NCBI RefSeq assembly: GCF_900564145.1
Contig: NZ_UOOB01000001.1
Coordinates: 1,676,754-1,740,753 of the forward strand
Origin: Comamonas sp. lk
Lineage (GTDB): Bacteria > Pseudomonadota > Gammaproteobacteria > Burkholderiales > Burkholderiaceae_C
Reading direction: 5' to 3'
DNA: 64,000 bases
Shown: positions 52,675-62,452 of the stretch, piece after piece
Layout: each line of letters starts with the position of its first letter
How positions within the stretch are numbered: the first letter of the stretch is position 1
Position numbers and translations under genes: made by a program
The notes under the pieces: generated by a model
Seen by the model: the letters and a program-made list of their open reading frames with translations, nothing else
What the model was told of the DNA's origin: nothing
Database searches by the model: none

Positions 52675-53748
52675 ATGAGCAGTGAAGCCACAGCAACCGC
52701 AACACGCTATCACCCGCTGCGCGTGCGCGCGGTGATCGAAGAGACGCATGACACCAAATCGATTGAGTTCGATGTGCCTCAGGCACTGGCGGAGCAGTTT
52801 CGCTATCGTCCGGGTCAGTTTCTGACGCTGCGACTGCCAATAGAAGGCCGTTATGTGCCGCGCTGCTATTCCATGTCCAGCGCACCTGCGCTTGACGATG
52901 CCTTGCGCGTCACCGTCAAGCGTGTCCATCGCGGTCGGGGTTCCAACTGGGTGTGCGACAAGGTTCGTGTGGGCGACACCATTGAGTTGATGCCGCCATC
53001 GGGTCTGTTCTCGCCCAGCAATCTGGGCCAGGACTTCCTGCTCATGGCTGGCGGCAGCGGCATTACGCCGGTGTTCTCCATCTTGCGTACCGTGCTCAAG
53101 CAGCATCAGGGCAAGGTCGTGCTGTTCTATGCCAACCGCGATGAGCGCTCGGTCATCTTCAAGCGGGACTTGCAACAGTTGGCCGCCGATTATCCAGAGC
53201 GTCTGCAAATCGTGCACTGGCTGGATTCCATACAAGGCCCACCTTCGCTGCTGCAGATCGCTGCCTGGGCCAAGCCCTGGGTTGCCAGCTCCGGACAGGC
53301 CTTTATTTGCGGGCCGGGCCCTTTTATGGATGCAGCGCAAGCCGCTTTGCTTCAGGCTGGCATGCAGGAGGCTCAGGTGCATGTGGAGCGCTTTGTCTCT
53401 CTGCCCGATGAAGAGACCTTGCAGCAAATGCAGGCGCAGGATGCGGCAAACCCGGTTACGGCAGCAGTGGACGAGGCCCTGGTGCAACTGCGTCTGGATG
53501 GCGAGGAATACGAGTTCACTTGCAGCGGTACCGAAACCATTCTGGAAGCCGGTCTGCGTGCGGGTATCAATGTTCCCTTCTCCTGCCAGGCCGGCATGTG
53601 CGCTTCATGCATGTGTCAGGTGCAGGACGGTACGGTACATCTGCGCCACAACGAAGTGCTGGATGCCAAGGATCTGTCCAAGAAATGGACGCTGGCCTGC
53701 CAATCCATTCCCACCAGCGAGAAGCTGCGCGTCAAATTTCCGGAGTAA
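52675..53748 (+). CDS. kshB: 3-Ketosteroid 9alpha-hydroxylase reductase component
   Basis: 357 aa. N-terminal FAD domain (PGQFLTLRLP, RCYSMSSAP), NAD domain (MAGGSGITPVFSIL, CGPGPFMDA), and a C-terminal plant-type [2Fe-2S] domain with C304-x4-C309-x2-C312-x29-C342. This FAD-NAD-Fe2S order is the KshB arrangement. It passes electrons from NADH to KshA. In C. testosteroni TA441 the corresponding gene lies between tesI and the C/D-ring CoA ligase gene (established knowledge, from memory). No oxygenase gene is adjacent; the nearest Rieske gene is about 47 kb away in this window. Confidence 0.88.
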   Translation: MSSEATATATRYHPLRVRAVIEETHDTKSIEFDVPQALAEQFRYRPGQFLTLRLPIEGRYVPRCYSMSSAPALDDALRVTVKRVHRGRGSNWVCDKVRVGDTIELMPPSGLFSPSNLGQDFLLMAGGSGITPVFSILRTVLKQHQGKVVLFYANRDERSVIFKRDLQQLAADYPERLQIVHWLDSIQGPPSLLQIAAWAKPWVASSGQAFICGPGPFMDAAQAALLQAGMQEAQVHVERFVSLPDEETLQQMQAQDAANPVTAAVDEALVQLRLDGEEYEFTCSGTETILEAGLRAGINVPFSCQAGMCASCMCQVQDGTVHLRHNEVLDAKDLSKKWTLACQSIPTSEKLRVKFPE

Positions 53749-53754
53749 TCATTG

Positions 53755-55371
53755 ATGTCGAATAACAAACAGAATCAGACTGCCTTGACCTTGCCTGGCA
53801 TGCTGGCCGATGTGGCCCGGCGCTTTGCCAGCCGTGCTGCCGTGATGGAAAACGGTCGCACCATCACTTATCAGGAGCTGCAGGCGCTGAGCCGCCAAGC
53901 GGCGCGGGCTTTCATGAGTCTGGGTGTTCAATCCGGCGACCGTGTGGCCTTGTGGGCTCCAAACCTGAGCGAATGGATCATCGCTGCCTGCGGTGTGCAT
54001 GCCGCAGGTGGTGTGCTGGTCCCGCTGAATACCCGCATGAAGGGGGCAGAAGCCGCGGATATTCTGGAACGCAGCCGCGCCAAGGTGCTGGTGAGCGTGG
54101 GCGACTTTCTGAACAACTACTACCCCGATCTGCTGGCAGGCCTGCGCCCCTCTTCGCTGCAGCATGTGGTGGTGCTGGGCGACAAGCTGCTGCCCAGCGC
54201 AGACCTGAACTGGTTGCAGTTCATGGCCCGGGCTGAGAGCACGGGCGCCGAGGCCCAGCTGCAGCGTGAAGCCCAGATCGGGCCGGATGATACGGCCGAT
54301 CTGATGTTCACTTCGGGCACCACGGGCCGCCCCAAGGGTGTGATGGCCGCGCATCGCCCCACCATCCTGGCGTTCCAGGCCTGGTCGGATGTGGTGGGCT
54401 TGACCGAAGGCAGCCGCTACCTCATCGTCAATCCCTTCTTTCACACCTTCGGCTACAAGGCCGGATGGGTGGCCGCTTTGCTGCAAGGTGCAACGGTGTA
54501 TCCGGAGCAGGTGTTTGATGCCGAGGCCATTTTGCGTCGCATCGAGTCGGACCGCATCAGCTTCATGCCTGGGCCGCCTACGCTGTTCCTGTCCATGCTG
54601 GCCCATCCCAAGCTCAAGGAGTTTGATCTGAGCTCGCTCAAGGCCTCGGTGACCGGTGCTTCGACCGTGCCGCCCATTCTCATTCGTCGCATGCGCGAAG
54701 AGCTGGGTATTGGCAATGTGACTACCGCCTACGGCCTGACCGAGTGCGGCGGCTGTGCCACCTTGTGCGACCCGTCCGACGACGTGAAAACGGTGGCCAC
54801 GACCTGCGGCAAGGCCTTGCCCGGCACCGAGGTGCGTTGCGTGGATGAGCTGGGCAATACCGTGCCTGTGGGCCAGGCCGGCGAGGTGCTGCTGCGTGGC
54901 TATCACATCATGCAAGGCTATTTCGAGGATGCAAAAGCCACCGAAGAAACCATCGATGCCGACGGCTGGCTGCACACCGGCGATGTGGGCGTGCTGGACG
55001 AGCGCGGCTATCTGCGCATTACCGACCGTTTGAAGGATATGTTCATTGTCGGTGGCTTTAATTGCTACCCGGCCGAAATTGAACGCATGCTGGCCGACCA
55101 CCCCGATGTGGCGCAGGTTGCCGTGCTGGGGGTGGAGGATGAGCGCATGGGCGAAGTGGGCTGTGCCTGCGTTGTGGCCCGCAATGGCGTGACGCTGGAC
55201 AAGGACGCGTTCACCTCCTGGTGCCGCGCCAATATGGCGAACTACAAGGTGCCGCGCTTTGTGTTGCAGATGGATTCGCTACCCGTCAACGCTTCCAACA
55301 AGGTGCAAAAGCGCGATCTGCAGCTGCTTGTCAAGTCCCTGCTTGCGCAGCCTGTGGAGCAGACGGCTTGA
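53755..55371 (+). CDS. scdA: Acyl-CoA ligase for the C/D-ring acid (ScdA-like)
   Basis: 538 aa class I adenylate-forming ligase. [49 protein letters not shown] and [17 protein letters not shown] are core motifs; the terminal Lys-containing [10 protein letters not shown] is the catalytic A10 region. By position after kshB it corresponds to the gene reported in TA441 as the CoA-activating enzyme for 9,17-dioxo-1,2,3,4,10,19-hexanorandrostan-5-oic acid, the step that follows TesD. I recognise the position better than the sequence, so the symbol is moderately certain. Last steroid gene of the window. Confidence 0.72.
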   Translation: MSNNKQNQTALTLPGMLADVARRFASRAAVMENGRTITYQELQALSRQAARAFMSLGVQSGDRVALWAPNLSEWIIAACGVHAAGGVLVPLNTRMKGAEAADILERSRAKVLVSVGDFLNNYYPDLLAGLRPSSLQHVVVLGDKLLPSADLNWLQFMARAESTGAEAQLQREAQIGPDDTADLMFTSGTTGRPKGVMAAHRPTILAFQAWSDVVGLTEGSRYLIVNPFFHTFGYKAGWVAALLQGATVYPEQVFDAEAILRRIESDRISFMPGPPTLFLSMLAHPKLKEFDLSSLKASVTGASTVPPILIRRMREELGIGNVTTAYGLTECGGCATLCDPSDDVKTVATTCGKALPGTEVRCVDELGNTVPVGQAGEVLLRGYHIMQGYFEDAKATEETIDADGWLHTGDVGVLDERGYLRITDRLKDMFIVGGFNCYPAEIERMLADHPDVAQVAVLGVEDERMGEVGCACVVARNGVTLDKDAFTSWCRANMANYKVPRFVLQMDSLPVNASNKVQKRDLQLLVKSLLAQPVEQTA

Positions 55372-55400
55372 ATAGTTAGCAAGAAAGTCGCCTCGATTTT

Positions 55401-55429
55401 TTCCAGGGCTATGAAATGGTGGCTATAAT
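55401..55429 (+). promoter_or_regulatory. Promoter of tRNA-Gly
   Basis: TATAAT at 55424-55429 with TTCCAG 17 bp upstream as a weak -35; transcription would start about 32 bp before the tRNA. Confidence 0.6.
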
Positions 55430-55467
55430 CGACGTCTGTTCTGTGAGCTGCAAGGTTTTTCAGAGAT

Positions 55468-55543
55468 GCGGGAATAGCTCAGTTGGTAGAGCGATACCTT
55501 GCCAAGGTATAGGTCGACGGTTCGAACCCGTTTTCCCGCTCCA
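55468..55543 (+). tRNA. tRNA-Gly (anticodon GCC)
   Basis: 76-nt cloverleaf: acceptor GCGGGAA/TTCCCGC, anticodon stem ATACC/GGTAT with loop TTGCCAA, T-loop TTCGAAC, encoded CCA at 55541-55543. Reads GGC/GGU glycine codons. Confidence 0.97.
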
Positions 55544-55550
55544 GATTCGA

Positions 55551-55577
55551 AAAAGGGAAGCGAAAGCTTCCCTTTTT
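55551..55577 (+). terminator. Hairpin with T run after tRNA-Gly
   Basis: AAAGGGAAGC-GAAA-GCTTCCCTTT followed by T residues, between the two tRNA genes. Confidence 0.8.
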
Positions 55578-55642
55578 CATTGCATGGGTCGTTATGCCAA
55601 TGCAATACTTAGGGTGGCAGATTTGTCTGTCGCACCAAGTGG

Positions 55643-55731
55643 GCCCCGATGGTGAAATTGGTAGACACTGCAGACTTAAAATCTGCCGCTTTTAACAAAG
55701 CGTACCGGTTCGATTCCGGTTCGGGGCACCA
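55643..55731 (+). tRNA. tRNA-Leu (anticodon TAA)
   Basis: 89-nt class II tRNA: acceptor GCCCCGA/TCGGGGC, long variable arm, anticodon loop CTTAAAA with TAA, T-loop TTCGATT, encoded CCA at 55729-55731. Decodes UUA/UUG. Confidence 0.96.
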
Positions 55732-55743
55732 GGAAATTTCTGC

Positions 55744-55782
55744 AAAAGCCTGCTTTTTCATTGAAAGCAGGCTTTTGTTTTT
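55744..55782 (+). terminator. Terminator after tRNA-Leu
   Basis: AAAAGCCTGCTTT pairs with AAAGCAGGCTTTT and is followed by TGTTTTT. Confidence 0.82.
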
Positions 55783-56100
55783 GGCGCTGGCTGCAATGGC
55801 CTTCATCGTGCCGGATCGCGCCATTGACGTGAATGCCTCCATGGTTAGGGCCTCAAGCCATTTTCGCTGGCCCGCTCAGCTCAAAAAAATCAATATCCAA
55901 GCTCGCCGTCGGCGGGCTTTTTTTGCCTCTGTGTCGATGGCCTTGACTGGTGTATTGATAGGGGGAACGTGCGAAAATAGCCCTTAAACCGGTGCAGGCT
56001 TGAGTTGCGGTTTGCCTGATTGGACAGTTCACGCAATGCTTGCAATATGGAGCCTGTGTGGCGAGCGCTTTGCTTTAATCACCGGACTGTGAGAGAAAAG
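55783..56100. other. Intergenic stretch without a supported gene
   Basis: Holds a further hairpin at about 55900-55924 (AGCTCGCC / GGCGGGCT plus seven T). I see no coding signal; the open frame that runs through from the tRNA-Leu gene is an artefact. Confidence 0.6.
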
Positions 56101-56727
56101 ATGTCAAGTTACAACGCTGCTTTTGAGATTCATGTTCACGGCCAGGTGCTTTTGCGTGCCGACGTTACGTTTGAGCAGCTGCAAGACGCTCTGCGCCCGT
56201 TGTGGGCTTATGCGGGCGCGCGTTCGCTCAGTGATGGCGCGCAAAGCTATTACGACGAAGAGCCTGGCATCAAGTTCGACGAGCAGGAGCACGCCGTGCA
56301 AATGTGCTGGACAGTGCGTGGCGATGATGATTTTCGCCAAGCGCTGGATGACATGTGCATGGGGCTCAATGAGTTGGCAGAGCAGGGTGCGGCCATTGAG
56401 GTGACTTTCTACGACACCGACTTCGACGAAGAAGAGGCTCCCGAAGAAGCCCAAAGCCGTGATGATTTCCTGATGCTGTTTGTGGGTCCCAATCCCGCAG
56501 CCATCATGCAGGTGCAGCGCGATTTGCTGGTGCAAGATGTGATCAATATGATGGAGCGCCACTTTGACGCTTCGGAGTTGAGCGGCGTGGTGGCCGAGGT
56601 CGACAAGCTGTTTTCGCAACGCTTCGAGGCCCTGGTGAGTTCGCTGGAGCTGGGAAAGCCACCGCGTGGTGCCGGCGGTTCGGGTTCGGGGCACGGCGGC
56701 AATCGCCGTCCTCGCCATTTGCACTGA
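56101..56727 (+). CDS. Conserved hypothetical acidic protein
   Basis: 208 aa, function not recognised. It starts SSYNAAFEIHVHGQVLLRADVTFEQL, is soluble, and has an acidic stretch DTDFDEEEAPEEAQSRDD near residues 127-145, while the C-terminus is Gly- and basic-rich (GAGGSGSGHGGNRRPRHLH). No membrane segments or signal peptide. The ATG at 56101 follows GAGAGAAAAG. It is followed by the metallopeptidase gene, with 93 bp between. Confidence 0.6.
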   Translation: MSSYNAAFEIHVHGQVLLRADVTFEQLQDALRPLWAYAGARSLSDGAQSYYDEEPGIKFDEQEHAVQMCWTVRGDDDFRQALDDMCMGLNELAEQGAAIEVTFYDTDFDEEEAPEEAQSRDDFLMLFVGPNPAAIMQVQRDLLVQDVINMMERHFDASELSGVVAEVDKLFSQRFEALVSSLELGKPPRGAGGSGSGHGGNRRPRHLH

Positions 56728-56820
56728 GCCTTTGCTCAGGTGGCCGCCAGGCCGCTGCCATCTCGCCCTCTTGCGCATGTGCCAAGAGGGCTTTGTTTTT
56801 GAAGTGCCTGTTCAACTGCT

Positions 56821-57444
56821 GTGAAACCGATACCCACCCCGAAATACTCAGGTGCAATCACGCCCCAGATGCGCAAGAAATCGGTGCCTGCGGTTTCCGG
56901 GGGCGGGTGTTTGCCAATGGCTTTGCCTTATCTGGCCGGCTATGCCTCTTCGCTGCAAAACAAGGCGCGAGACTGGTTGCAGGCCGGCAAGGCTGGCCGA
57001 TGGTTGCTGCAAAAATACCCGGCAGCGCATGCCATGCGCAACGACAAGGCTCTGTACGACTATGTGGATGGCCTCAAGTCCGAGCATTTGCGCAATGCCG
57101 GGCTGCTGCACAAAGTGGCATATGACAGCAAGATTCATGTGGTGCGCAACGCGCTGGGTCTGCACACCCGCCGGGTCATTGCCCATGGGAGCAAGCTCAA
57201 CGCCCGCCACGAGATTCATGTGGCGTCCATGTTCAAGCAGACGCCCGAGGCATTCTTGCGCATGATTTGCGTGCATGAGTTGGCGCATCTGCGCGTGATG
57301 GATCACGACAAGGCCTTCTATCAGCTATGCACCCATATGGCGCCTGATTACCATCAGCTGGAATTTGATGTGCGCCTGTATCTCAGCCATCTGGACCAAG
57401 GCGGCGAACCTCTTTGGAGTTCGTCGGCGGACGTGCTTGCTTGA
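56821..57444 (+). CDS. YgjP-like (M48-type) metallopeptidase
   Basis: 207 aa. ICVHELAHLRVMDHDKAFYQL contains HELAH as the HExxH zinc motif with a downstream His in MDHDKAF, the pattern of YgjP/WLM-like proteins. The N-terminal half is basic and variable. The start is uncertain: GTG at 56821 gives the full frame; ATG at 56869 (MRKKSVPA) is a shorter option. Cytosolic; a role in nucleotide or protein metabolism has been suggested for the family, but the substrate is unknown here. Confidence 0.65.
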   Translation: MKPIPTPKYSGAITPQMRKKSVPAVSGGGCLPMALPYLAGYASSLQNKARDWLQAGKAGRWLLQKYPAAHAMRNDKALYDYVDGLKSEHLRNAGLLHKVAYDSKIHVVRNALGLHTRRVIAHGSKLNARHEIHVASMFKQTPEAFLRMICVHELAHLRVMDHDKAFYQLCTHMAPDYHQLEFDVRLYLSHLDQGGEPLWSSSADVLA

Positions 57445-57449
57445 AGGCT

Positions 57450-58346
57450 TCAGCAGACCTGTGCGCTGAGTGACGGTACCTGCACCTGGACGCAGGTTTG
57501 TGCAGGTAGCTCCAGCCAGCGCTGGGCGGCGGCTTGCAGTGCACTCAGGCTTCCGGTCGTCATCAGCTGTATCTGCACCGCGCCGGCGATCACTTCGTCG
57601 GATGCTGTCTTGATTTCGGTGAGCAGCGTCTGGTGCTGCTCCAACATGCGACGGGTCTGGCGTGCCACGGGAGCGCCGGTGTCCAGGAACTGGATATCAG
57701 GTCCCAGCAGGGCGCGCAAATCGTCTTTGACAAACACATAGTGGGTGCAACCCAGCACCAAGGTGTCCATTTGCCCGGTTTTTTGGCCAAAACTACCTAA
57801 AGCCTTTGTATATGTTGCGCAGAGTGCTCTTATTTCGGTAGTTTCTGGGTCTGCGGGCAGCGGCAACTCCGTGCTGCGCTCTATGGCTTTTGCCAATCCG
57901 TCGCAAGGCTGTAGATGAAAGCGAGCGCGCTGACCGTGTTCGTCCACTAGGCGTGCCACGCGATGGCTAGTAATGGTGCCGCGCGTGGCCATCACCCCCA
58001 CGTGGTGGGTCTGGCTGGAGTAAGACGCGGGCTTGATCGCCGGTTCCACGCCAATGACCGGCAGATCCGGCATCTGGGCGCGCAATGTCTCCACGGCCGC
58101 GGCCGTGGCGGTGTTACAGGCAATCACCAGAATTTTGATGTCGTGCTGCTGGCGAAGGTACTGGGCGATGGCCAGAGTGCGTTCCTGCACAAAGGCGTCT
58201 CCGCGCGCATCGCCGTATGGGGCATTGCCACTGTCGGCCAGATAGGCAAAATGCTCATGAGGCAGCTCATGCCTCAGGGCTTGCAGCACGCTCAGGCCGC
58301 CAACGCCGCTGTCAAAAATGCCTATGGGTGAGTTGAAAGTGGGCAT
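57450..58346 (-). CDS. murI: Glutamate racemase
   Basis: 298 aa. MPTFNSPIGIFDSGVGGLSVLQAL is the typical N-terminus (given in part); the two catalytic cysteines lie in IACNTATAAA and LGCTHYVF. Supplies D-glutamate for peptidoglycan. The start at 58346 was chosen because family members begin just before the P-I-G-I-F-D-S-G-V-G-G motif; the frame extends 19 codons upstream. It is convergent with the metallopeptidase gene, whose stop is 5 bp away. Confidence 0.93.
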   Translation of the reverse strand: MPTFNSPIGIFDSGVGGLSVLQALRHELPHEHFAYLADSGNAPYGDARGDAFVQERTLAIAQYLRQQHDIKILVIACNTATAAAVETLRAQMPDLPVIGVEPAIKPASYSSQTHHVGVMATRGTITSHRVARLVDEHGQRARFHLQPCDGLAKAIERSTELPLPADPETTEIRALCATYTKALGSFGQKTGQMDTLVLGCTHYVFVKDDLRALLGPDIQFLDTGAPVARQTRRMLEQHQTLLTEIKTASDEVIAGAVQIQLMTTGSLSALQAAAQRWLELPAQTCVQVQVPSLSAQVC

Positions 58347-58505
58347 GGAGCTGGCGTTTCGCAGAGTATGGTCAAAACTGGGCGCGAGTATGCGCCGTAT
58401 CAAGCAGCTGAGGTGAGCTTGGGGGCATCACAAGGATGGCGCTGCCATGGCTTGTTGGCCTTGGGTTATTTCAAGCAAAAACAGCACTTGTCGTTATGTT
58501 GCGCA

Positions 58506-59105
58506 TCATTCATTTAAATCGCCTTCAGTGGTGCTTATTTGTATGGATTGCACAAATTCTCCGAAAAAGGATTGGCGCACGTTCAATAGTGCGGAAAGAG
58601 AACCCGCTGGGTATTGTTCAAAGCTTTCGCCATCAATGCAGAATTCAAAAAAAAGATAGCCAACGCCTTTGATCTTGAACTGGTAGGGGCAGCTTTTGCC
58701 TGAGCCACGCTTTTTCTCTACCATGGCCGTTCGGCTGCTGTCCTGGCCTCGCAGCACGGTGTAGGCCATGGGCAGGCTGGACGAAATATCCAGCCACAGC
58801 ACGCCAAAGAAAAAAGCCAGGCAAAGCGGCGCCATCAGCCAGCGTTTCAATGGGCTGTAAGTGAGCCAGGGGCCTGCCGGTCGCCATAGGCCGCGCCGAT
58901 ACAAAGCCCGTAGCAGCATGCAGCTAGCAGCTATCAATAGCAGGGCCAGATAGGTAGCCGTGATGCGCCAGTGAGTTGCGGGAATGAACCCACGCCAAAA
59001 AATCGGCGCCAGTGCGCCCAGCAAGCAGAGCAGGAATATAGAGATCAGCCATTTCTGGTGATTGGGTGTGCCGTTTTGCCAAAGTCCATTTATCTTCCGG
59101 TTCAT
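58506..59105 (-). CDS. Membrane protein of unknown function
   Basis: 199 aa. Three hydrophobic stretches at about residues 19-36, 48-66 and 91-108 indicate membrane segments; a soluble C-terminal domain (about 110-199) contains several Cys and aromatic residues (SCPYQFKIKGVGYLFFEFC). No family recognised. Single gene, AT-richer than its neighbours, which may indicate a separate history. Confidence 0.55.
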   Translation of the reverse strand: MNRKINGLWQNGTPNHQKWLISIFLLCLLGALAPIFWRGFIPATHWRITATYLALLLIAASCMLLRALYRRGLWRPAGPWLTYSPLKRWLMAPLCLAFFFGVLWLDISSSLPMAYTVLRGQDSSRTAMVEKKRGSGKSCPYQFKIKGVGYLFFEFCIDGESFEQYPAGSLSALLNVRQSFFGEFVQSIQISTTEGDLNE

Positions 59106-59476
59106 GCCAAAGTTTCCAGTTCGGGTCAGAGACTATGCCAGTCTGTTGTCGATCCACGGCACGAACCGCCGGTATGCCTCAGACCCAGCGGGCAGGTTGG
59201 GCGCCAGCAGTCTGCTGGACTCAGGAGCGGCTCGGAGACTGATAACTCCGGATAGGCATGATGGACTGAATGGTGTTGAATGCCGTTGTGAACGTTTGGA
59301 AATTGGCTCTTTTTTGGTGAAATGGGTCTGCATACAGGTGCTCTGAGGTTTTGCTCTGATCAGATTGCTACCAGCCTTTTCTGATGGTAATTGAAGGCTA
59401 TCTTTGGATTAAATCCTGTGGATGCTCAGGTTTTTATAGCGGGGCAATAAGCGCTTGCCCCTAGAATGGTTCGCCC
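59106..59476. other. Intergenic stretch upstream of mrpA
   Basis: 371 bp without a supported gene. Contains AT-rich sequence and a segment ATAGCGGGGCAATAAGCGC typical of extragenic DNA in Comamonadaceae. It presumably holds the mrp promoter, but I could not assign a clear -35/-10. Confidence 0.5.
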
Positions 59477-62452
59477 ATGCCCCTGATTACCCTCGTACTA
59501 CTTCCCTTTGTTGGCAGCCTTCTTGCTGCCTTTTTGCCTGCAAATGCACGCAATTCAGAGTCAACTCTGGCAGGCATCATTGCTCTGGTGTGTGCGGTAC
59601 AGGTGGGAATGTTGTTCCCCGAGGTGGCTGATGGGACGGTTCTGCGCCAGGAAATCGCCTGGTTACCTGCGCTGGGTCTGAATCTGGTGATTCGCATCGA
59701 CGGCTTCGCATGGATGTTTGCCATGCTGGTGTTTGGCATCGGAGCACTGGTGGTGCTCTATGCCCGCTATTACATGTCGCCGGCCGATCCTGTGCCGCGT
59801 TTTTTCTCCTTCTTTCTGGCCTTCATGGGTGCCATGGCTGGGGTGGTGCTGTCGGGCAACATCATTCAGCTGGTGTTTTTCTGGGAACTGACCAGTCTTT
59901 TCTCGTTTTTGCTGATCGGTTACTGGTACCACCGCAAGGATGCGCGCCGTGGCGCGCGCATGGCGTTGACGGTAACGGGTACCGGGGGGCTGGCCATGCT
60001 TGCGGGCATGCTGGTGCTGGGTCATGTGGTGGGCAGCTACGATCTGGACAATGTGCTGGCCGCGGGTCAGCAGATTCGCGATAGTCATCTGTATTTGCCG
60101 GCATTGGTGTTGATCTTGATGGGTGCGCTCACCAAAAGTGCTCAATTTCCATTTCATTTCTGGCTGCCCAATGCCATGGCCGCACCCACGCCGGTATCTG
60201 CATATCTGCACTCGGCCACCATGGTCAAGGCCGGTGTGTTCTTGCTGGCACGCATGTGGCCTGTGCTGGGGGACACCGATGCCTGGTTCTGGATGGTGGG
60301 TGGGGCCGGAGCCTTAACTTTGCTCATTGGCGGTTATTGCGCCATGTTCCAACATGATCTCAAGGGATTGTTGGCATATTCCACGATTTCCCATCTGGGC
60401 TTGATCACATTGCTGCTGGGCTTGAATAGCAAGCTGGCAGCGGTGGCGGCTGTGTTTCACATCATGAATCACGCCACGTTCAAGGCCTCACTCTTCATGG
60501 CGGCCGGCATTGTGGACCACGAAAGCGGTACGCGCGATATCCGCCGTCTCTCGGGCTTGCGGCATCTGATGCCGATTACGGCCACCCTGGCCTGTGTGGC
60601 CAGTGCGGCCATGGCGGGCGTGCCTCTGCTCAACGGCTTCATCTCCAAAGAGATGTTTTTTGCCGAAACTGTGTATCTGGATGCCGCACCCTGGGTCAAG
60701 ACAGTGCTGCCGGTGGCGGCCACGGTGGCGGGCATGTTCAGCGTGGCATATTCGCTGCGTTTTACGGCCGATGTGTTCTTTGGCCCCAAGGCCACGGATT
60801 TGCCACACACCCCGCATGAGCCCCCGCATTGGATGCGCGTGCCTGTGGAGTTGCTGGTCATGGCCTGCCTGATCGTGGGCATCTTCCCGGCCTGGGCCGT
60901 GGGCGGGTTTCTTGCTGCTGCGGCTGGGCCTGTAGTCGGGGGCGAATTGCCGGAGTACAGCCTGGCGATCTGGCATGGCTGGAATATGCCGCTGATCATG
61001 AGCCTGGTGGCTTTGGCGGGCGGCATTGTGCTCTACACCATGCTGCGCTGGCAGCGTGAGCTGGGGCGTTTTGACGATACACCGCTTCTGGGCCGTATCA
61101 GCGGCAGCCGGGCGTTTGAAAACCTGCTGGCGCGCATCACCCTGGCCGGTCGTGCGGGCCGCAGGGCGCTGTCCACACGGCGGCTGCAGTGGCAAATGCT
61201 GTGGCTGGTCTGCGTGGCCATTGTTGCCCTGGCTTTGCCGCTGTGGTTGCAAGGCATGAAGCTGGGAGATCGTGGCACCTTGCCCATCTCGCCCTCGTTT
61301 GTGTTGCTGTGGATCATTGGCGGCCTGTGTGCCCTGGGCACGGCCTGGAAAGCCAAGTACCACAGACTGACGGCGCTGATCATGCTGGGCGGGACGGGTC
61401 TATGTACCGTGCTGACCTTTCTCTGGTTCTCGGCCCCCGATCTGGCCCTGACGCAGCTGGTGGTGGAAGTGGCCACCACGGTGCTGATGCTGCTGGGCCT
61501 GCGCTGGTTGCCCAAGCGTGACAAGGCCATGCGTACCAACGATAGCTTTGACGCGCGCGCCAAGGTGCGCCGTCTGCGCGATCTGATTCTTTCGCTGATT
61601 GCCGGTGGCGGCATGGCCTGGCTGGCCTTTGCCATGATGAGCCGGCCCTTCTACGAAAGCTCTTCCACTTTCTTCCTGGAGCATGCACTCAGCGGCGGCG
61701 GCGGCACCAACGTGGTCAATGTGATGCTGGTGGATTTCCGCGGCTTTGACACCTTTGGCGAAATTGTGGTGCTGGGCATTGTGGCCATTGTGATTTATGC
61801 GCTGCTCAGGCGCTTTCGCCCCGCACGCGAAACCATGGATATTCCGGAGCAGCAGCGCTATGTGCCAGGAGACTTGCAGACCGATCTGCTGAATCCACGC
61901 AACGCCAGCGACACCGCTGTGGGCTATCTCATGGTGCCCGCCGTGCTGGTGCGACTGCTGTTGCCGTTTTCCACGCTGGTGGCTGCTTACATCTTCATGC
62001 GCGGCCACAACCAGCCCGGCGGCGGCTTTGTGGCGGGACTGGTGTTCTCTGTGGCTTTGCTCATGCAATACATCATCTCCGGCACGCATTGGGTGGAGGC
62101 TCATCTGCCGCTGTATCCACGCCGCTGGATCGCGGCCGGCCTGCTGTGCGCTCTGGCCACGGGCATGGGCTCCATCGTGGCTGGCTACCCTTTCCTGACC
62201 AGCCACAGCTTTGACTTCGAACTGCCGCTGCTGGGCCACATACATATAGCAAGTGCTACGTTTTTTGATATTGGCGTGTTTGCGCTGGTGGTTGGCTCCA
62301 CCATGCTGATCCTGACTGCGATTGCCCACCAATCGGTACGTGGCCACCGTTTTCATGCGCGTCTGATCGAAGAACGTGAACAAGAAGCCAAGGAAGCGGA
62401 GGCTGCCGTGCAGGCGGCGACTGCCGAGGCATTGGCCCGAGGAGGTATGTGA
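59477..62452 (+). CDS. mrpA: Na+/H+ antiporter subunit A (MrpA/PhaAB type)
   Basis: 991 aa, more than 20 membrane helices. The N-terminal two thirds is NuoL-like (VFFWELTSLFSFLLIGYWYH; FPFHFWLPNAMAAPTPVSAYLHSATMVKAG in parts). The C-terminal third carries the MrpB-like domain (RGHNQPGGGFVAGLVFSVALLMQYI in parts), so A and B are fused as in PhaAB. Part of a multi-subunit cation/proton antiporter for pH and salt homeostasis. The ATG at 59477 is only 7 bp after AATGG; mrpC overlaps its stop (TGATG). Confidence 0.92.
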   Translation: MPLITLVLLPFVGSLLAAFLPANARNSESTLAGIIALVCAVQVGMLFPEVADGTVLRQEIAWLPALGLNLVIRIDGFAWMFAMLVFGIGALVVLYARYYMSPADPVPRFFSFFLAFMGAMAGVVLSGNIIQLVFFWELTSLFSFLLIGYWYHRKDARRGARMALTVTGTGGLAMLAGMLVLGHVVGSYDLDNVLAAGQQIRDSHLYLPALVLILMGALTKSAQFPFHFWLPNAMAAPTPVSAYLHSATMVKAGVFLLARMWPVLGDTDAWFWMVGGAGALTLLIGGYCAMFQHDLKGLLAYSTISHLGLITLLLGLNSKLAAVAAVFHIMNHATFKASLFMAAGIVDHESGTRDIRRLSGLRHLMPITATLACVASAAMAGVPLLNGFISKEMFFAETVYLDAAPWVKTVLPVAATVAGMFSVAYSLRFTADVFFGPKATDLPHTPHEPPHWMRVPVELLVMACLIVGIFPAWAVGGFLAAAAGPVVGGELPEYSLAIWHGWNMPLIMSLVALAGGIVLYTMLRWQRELGRFDDTPLLGRISGSRAFENLLARITLAGRAGRRALSTRRLQWQMLWLVCVAIVALALPLWLQGMKLGDRGTLPISPSFVLLWIIGGLCALGTAWKAKYHRLTALIMLGGTGLCTVLTFLWFSAPDLALTQLVVEVATTVLMLLGLRWLPKRDKAMRTNDSFDARAKVRRLRDLILSLIAGGGMAWLAFAMMSRPFYESSSTFFLEHALSGGGGTNVVNVMLVDFRGFDTFGEIVVLGIVAIVIYALLRRFRPARETMDIPEQQRYVPGDLQTDLLNPRNASDTAVGYLMVPAVLVRLLLPFSTLVAAYIFMRGHNQPGGGFVAGLVFSVALLMQYIISGTHWVEAHLPLYPRRWIAAGLLCALATGMGSIVAGYPFLTSHSFDFELPLLGHIHIASATFFDIGVFALVVGSTMLILTAIAHQSVRGHRFHARLIEEREQEAKEAEAAVQAATAEALARGGM

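Noticed and set aside
55649..55987. 112-codon open frame beginning inside the tRNA-Leu gene
   Set aside because: Its first residues are a translation of the tRNA itself, a well-known annotation artefact; the tRNA explains the sequence.
59062..59346. Open frame of about 95 codons between the membrane protein and mrpA
   Set aside because: No ribosome binding site, overlaps the start of the minus-strand gene, and composition is not coding-like.
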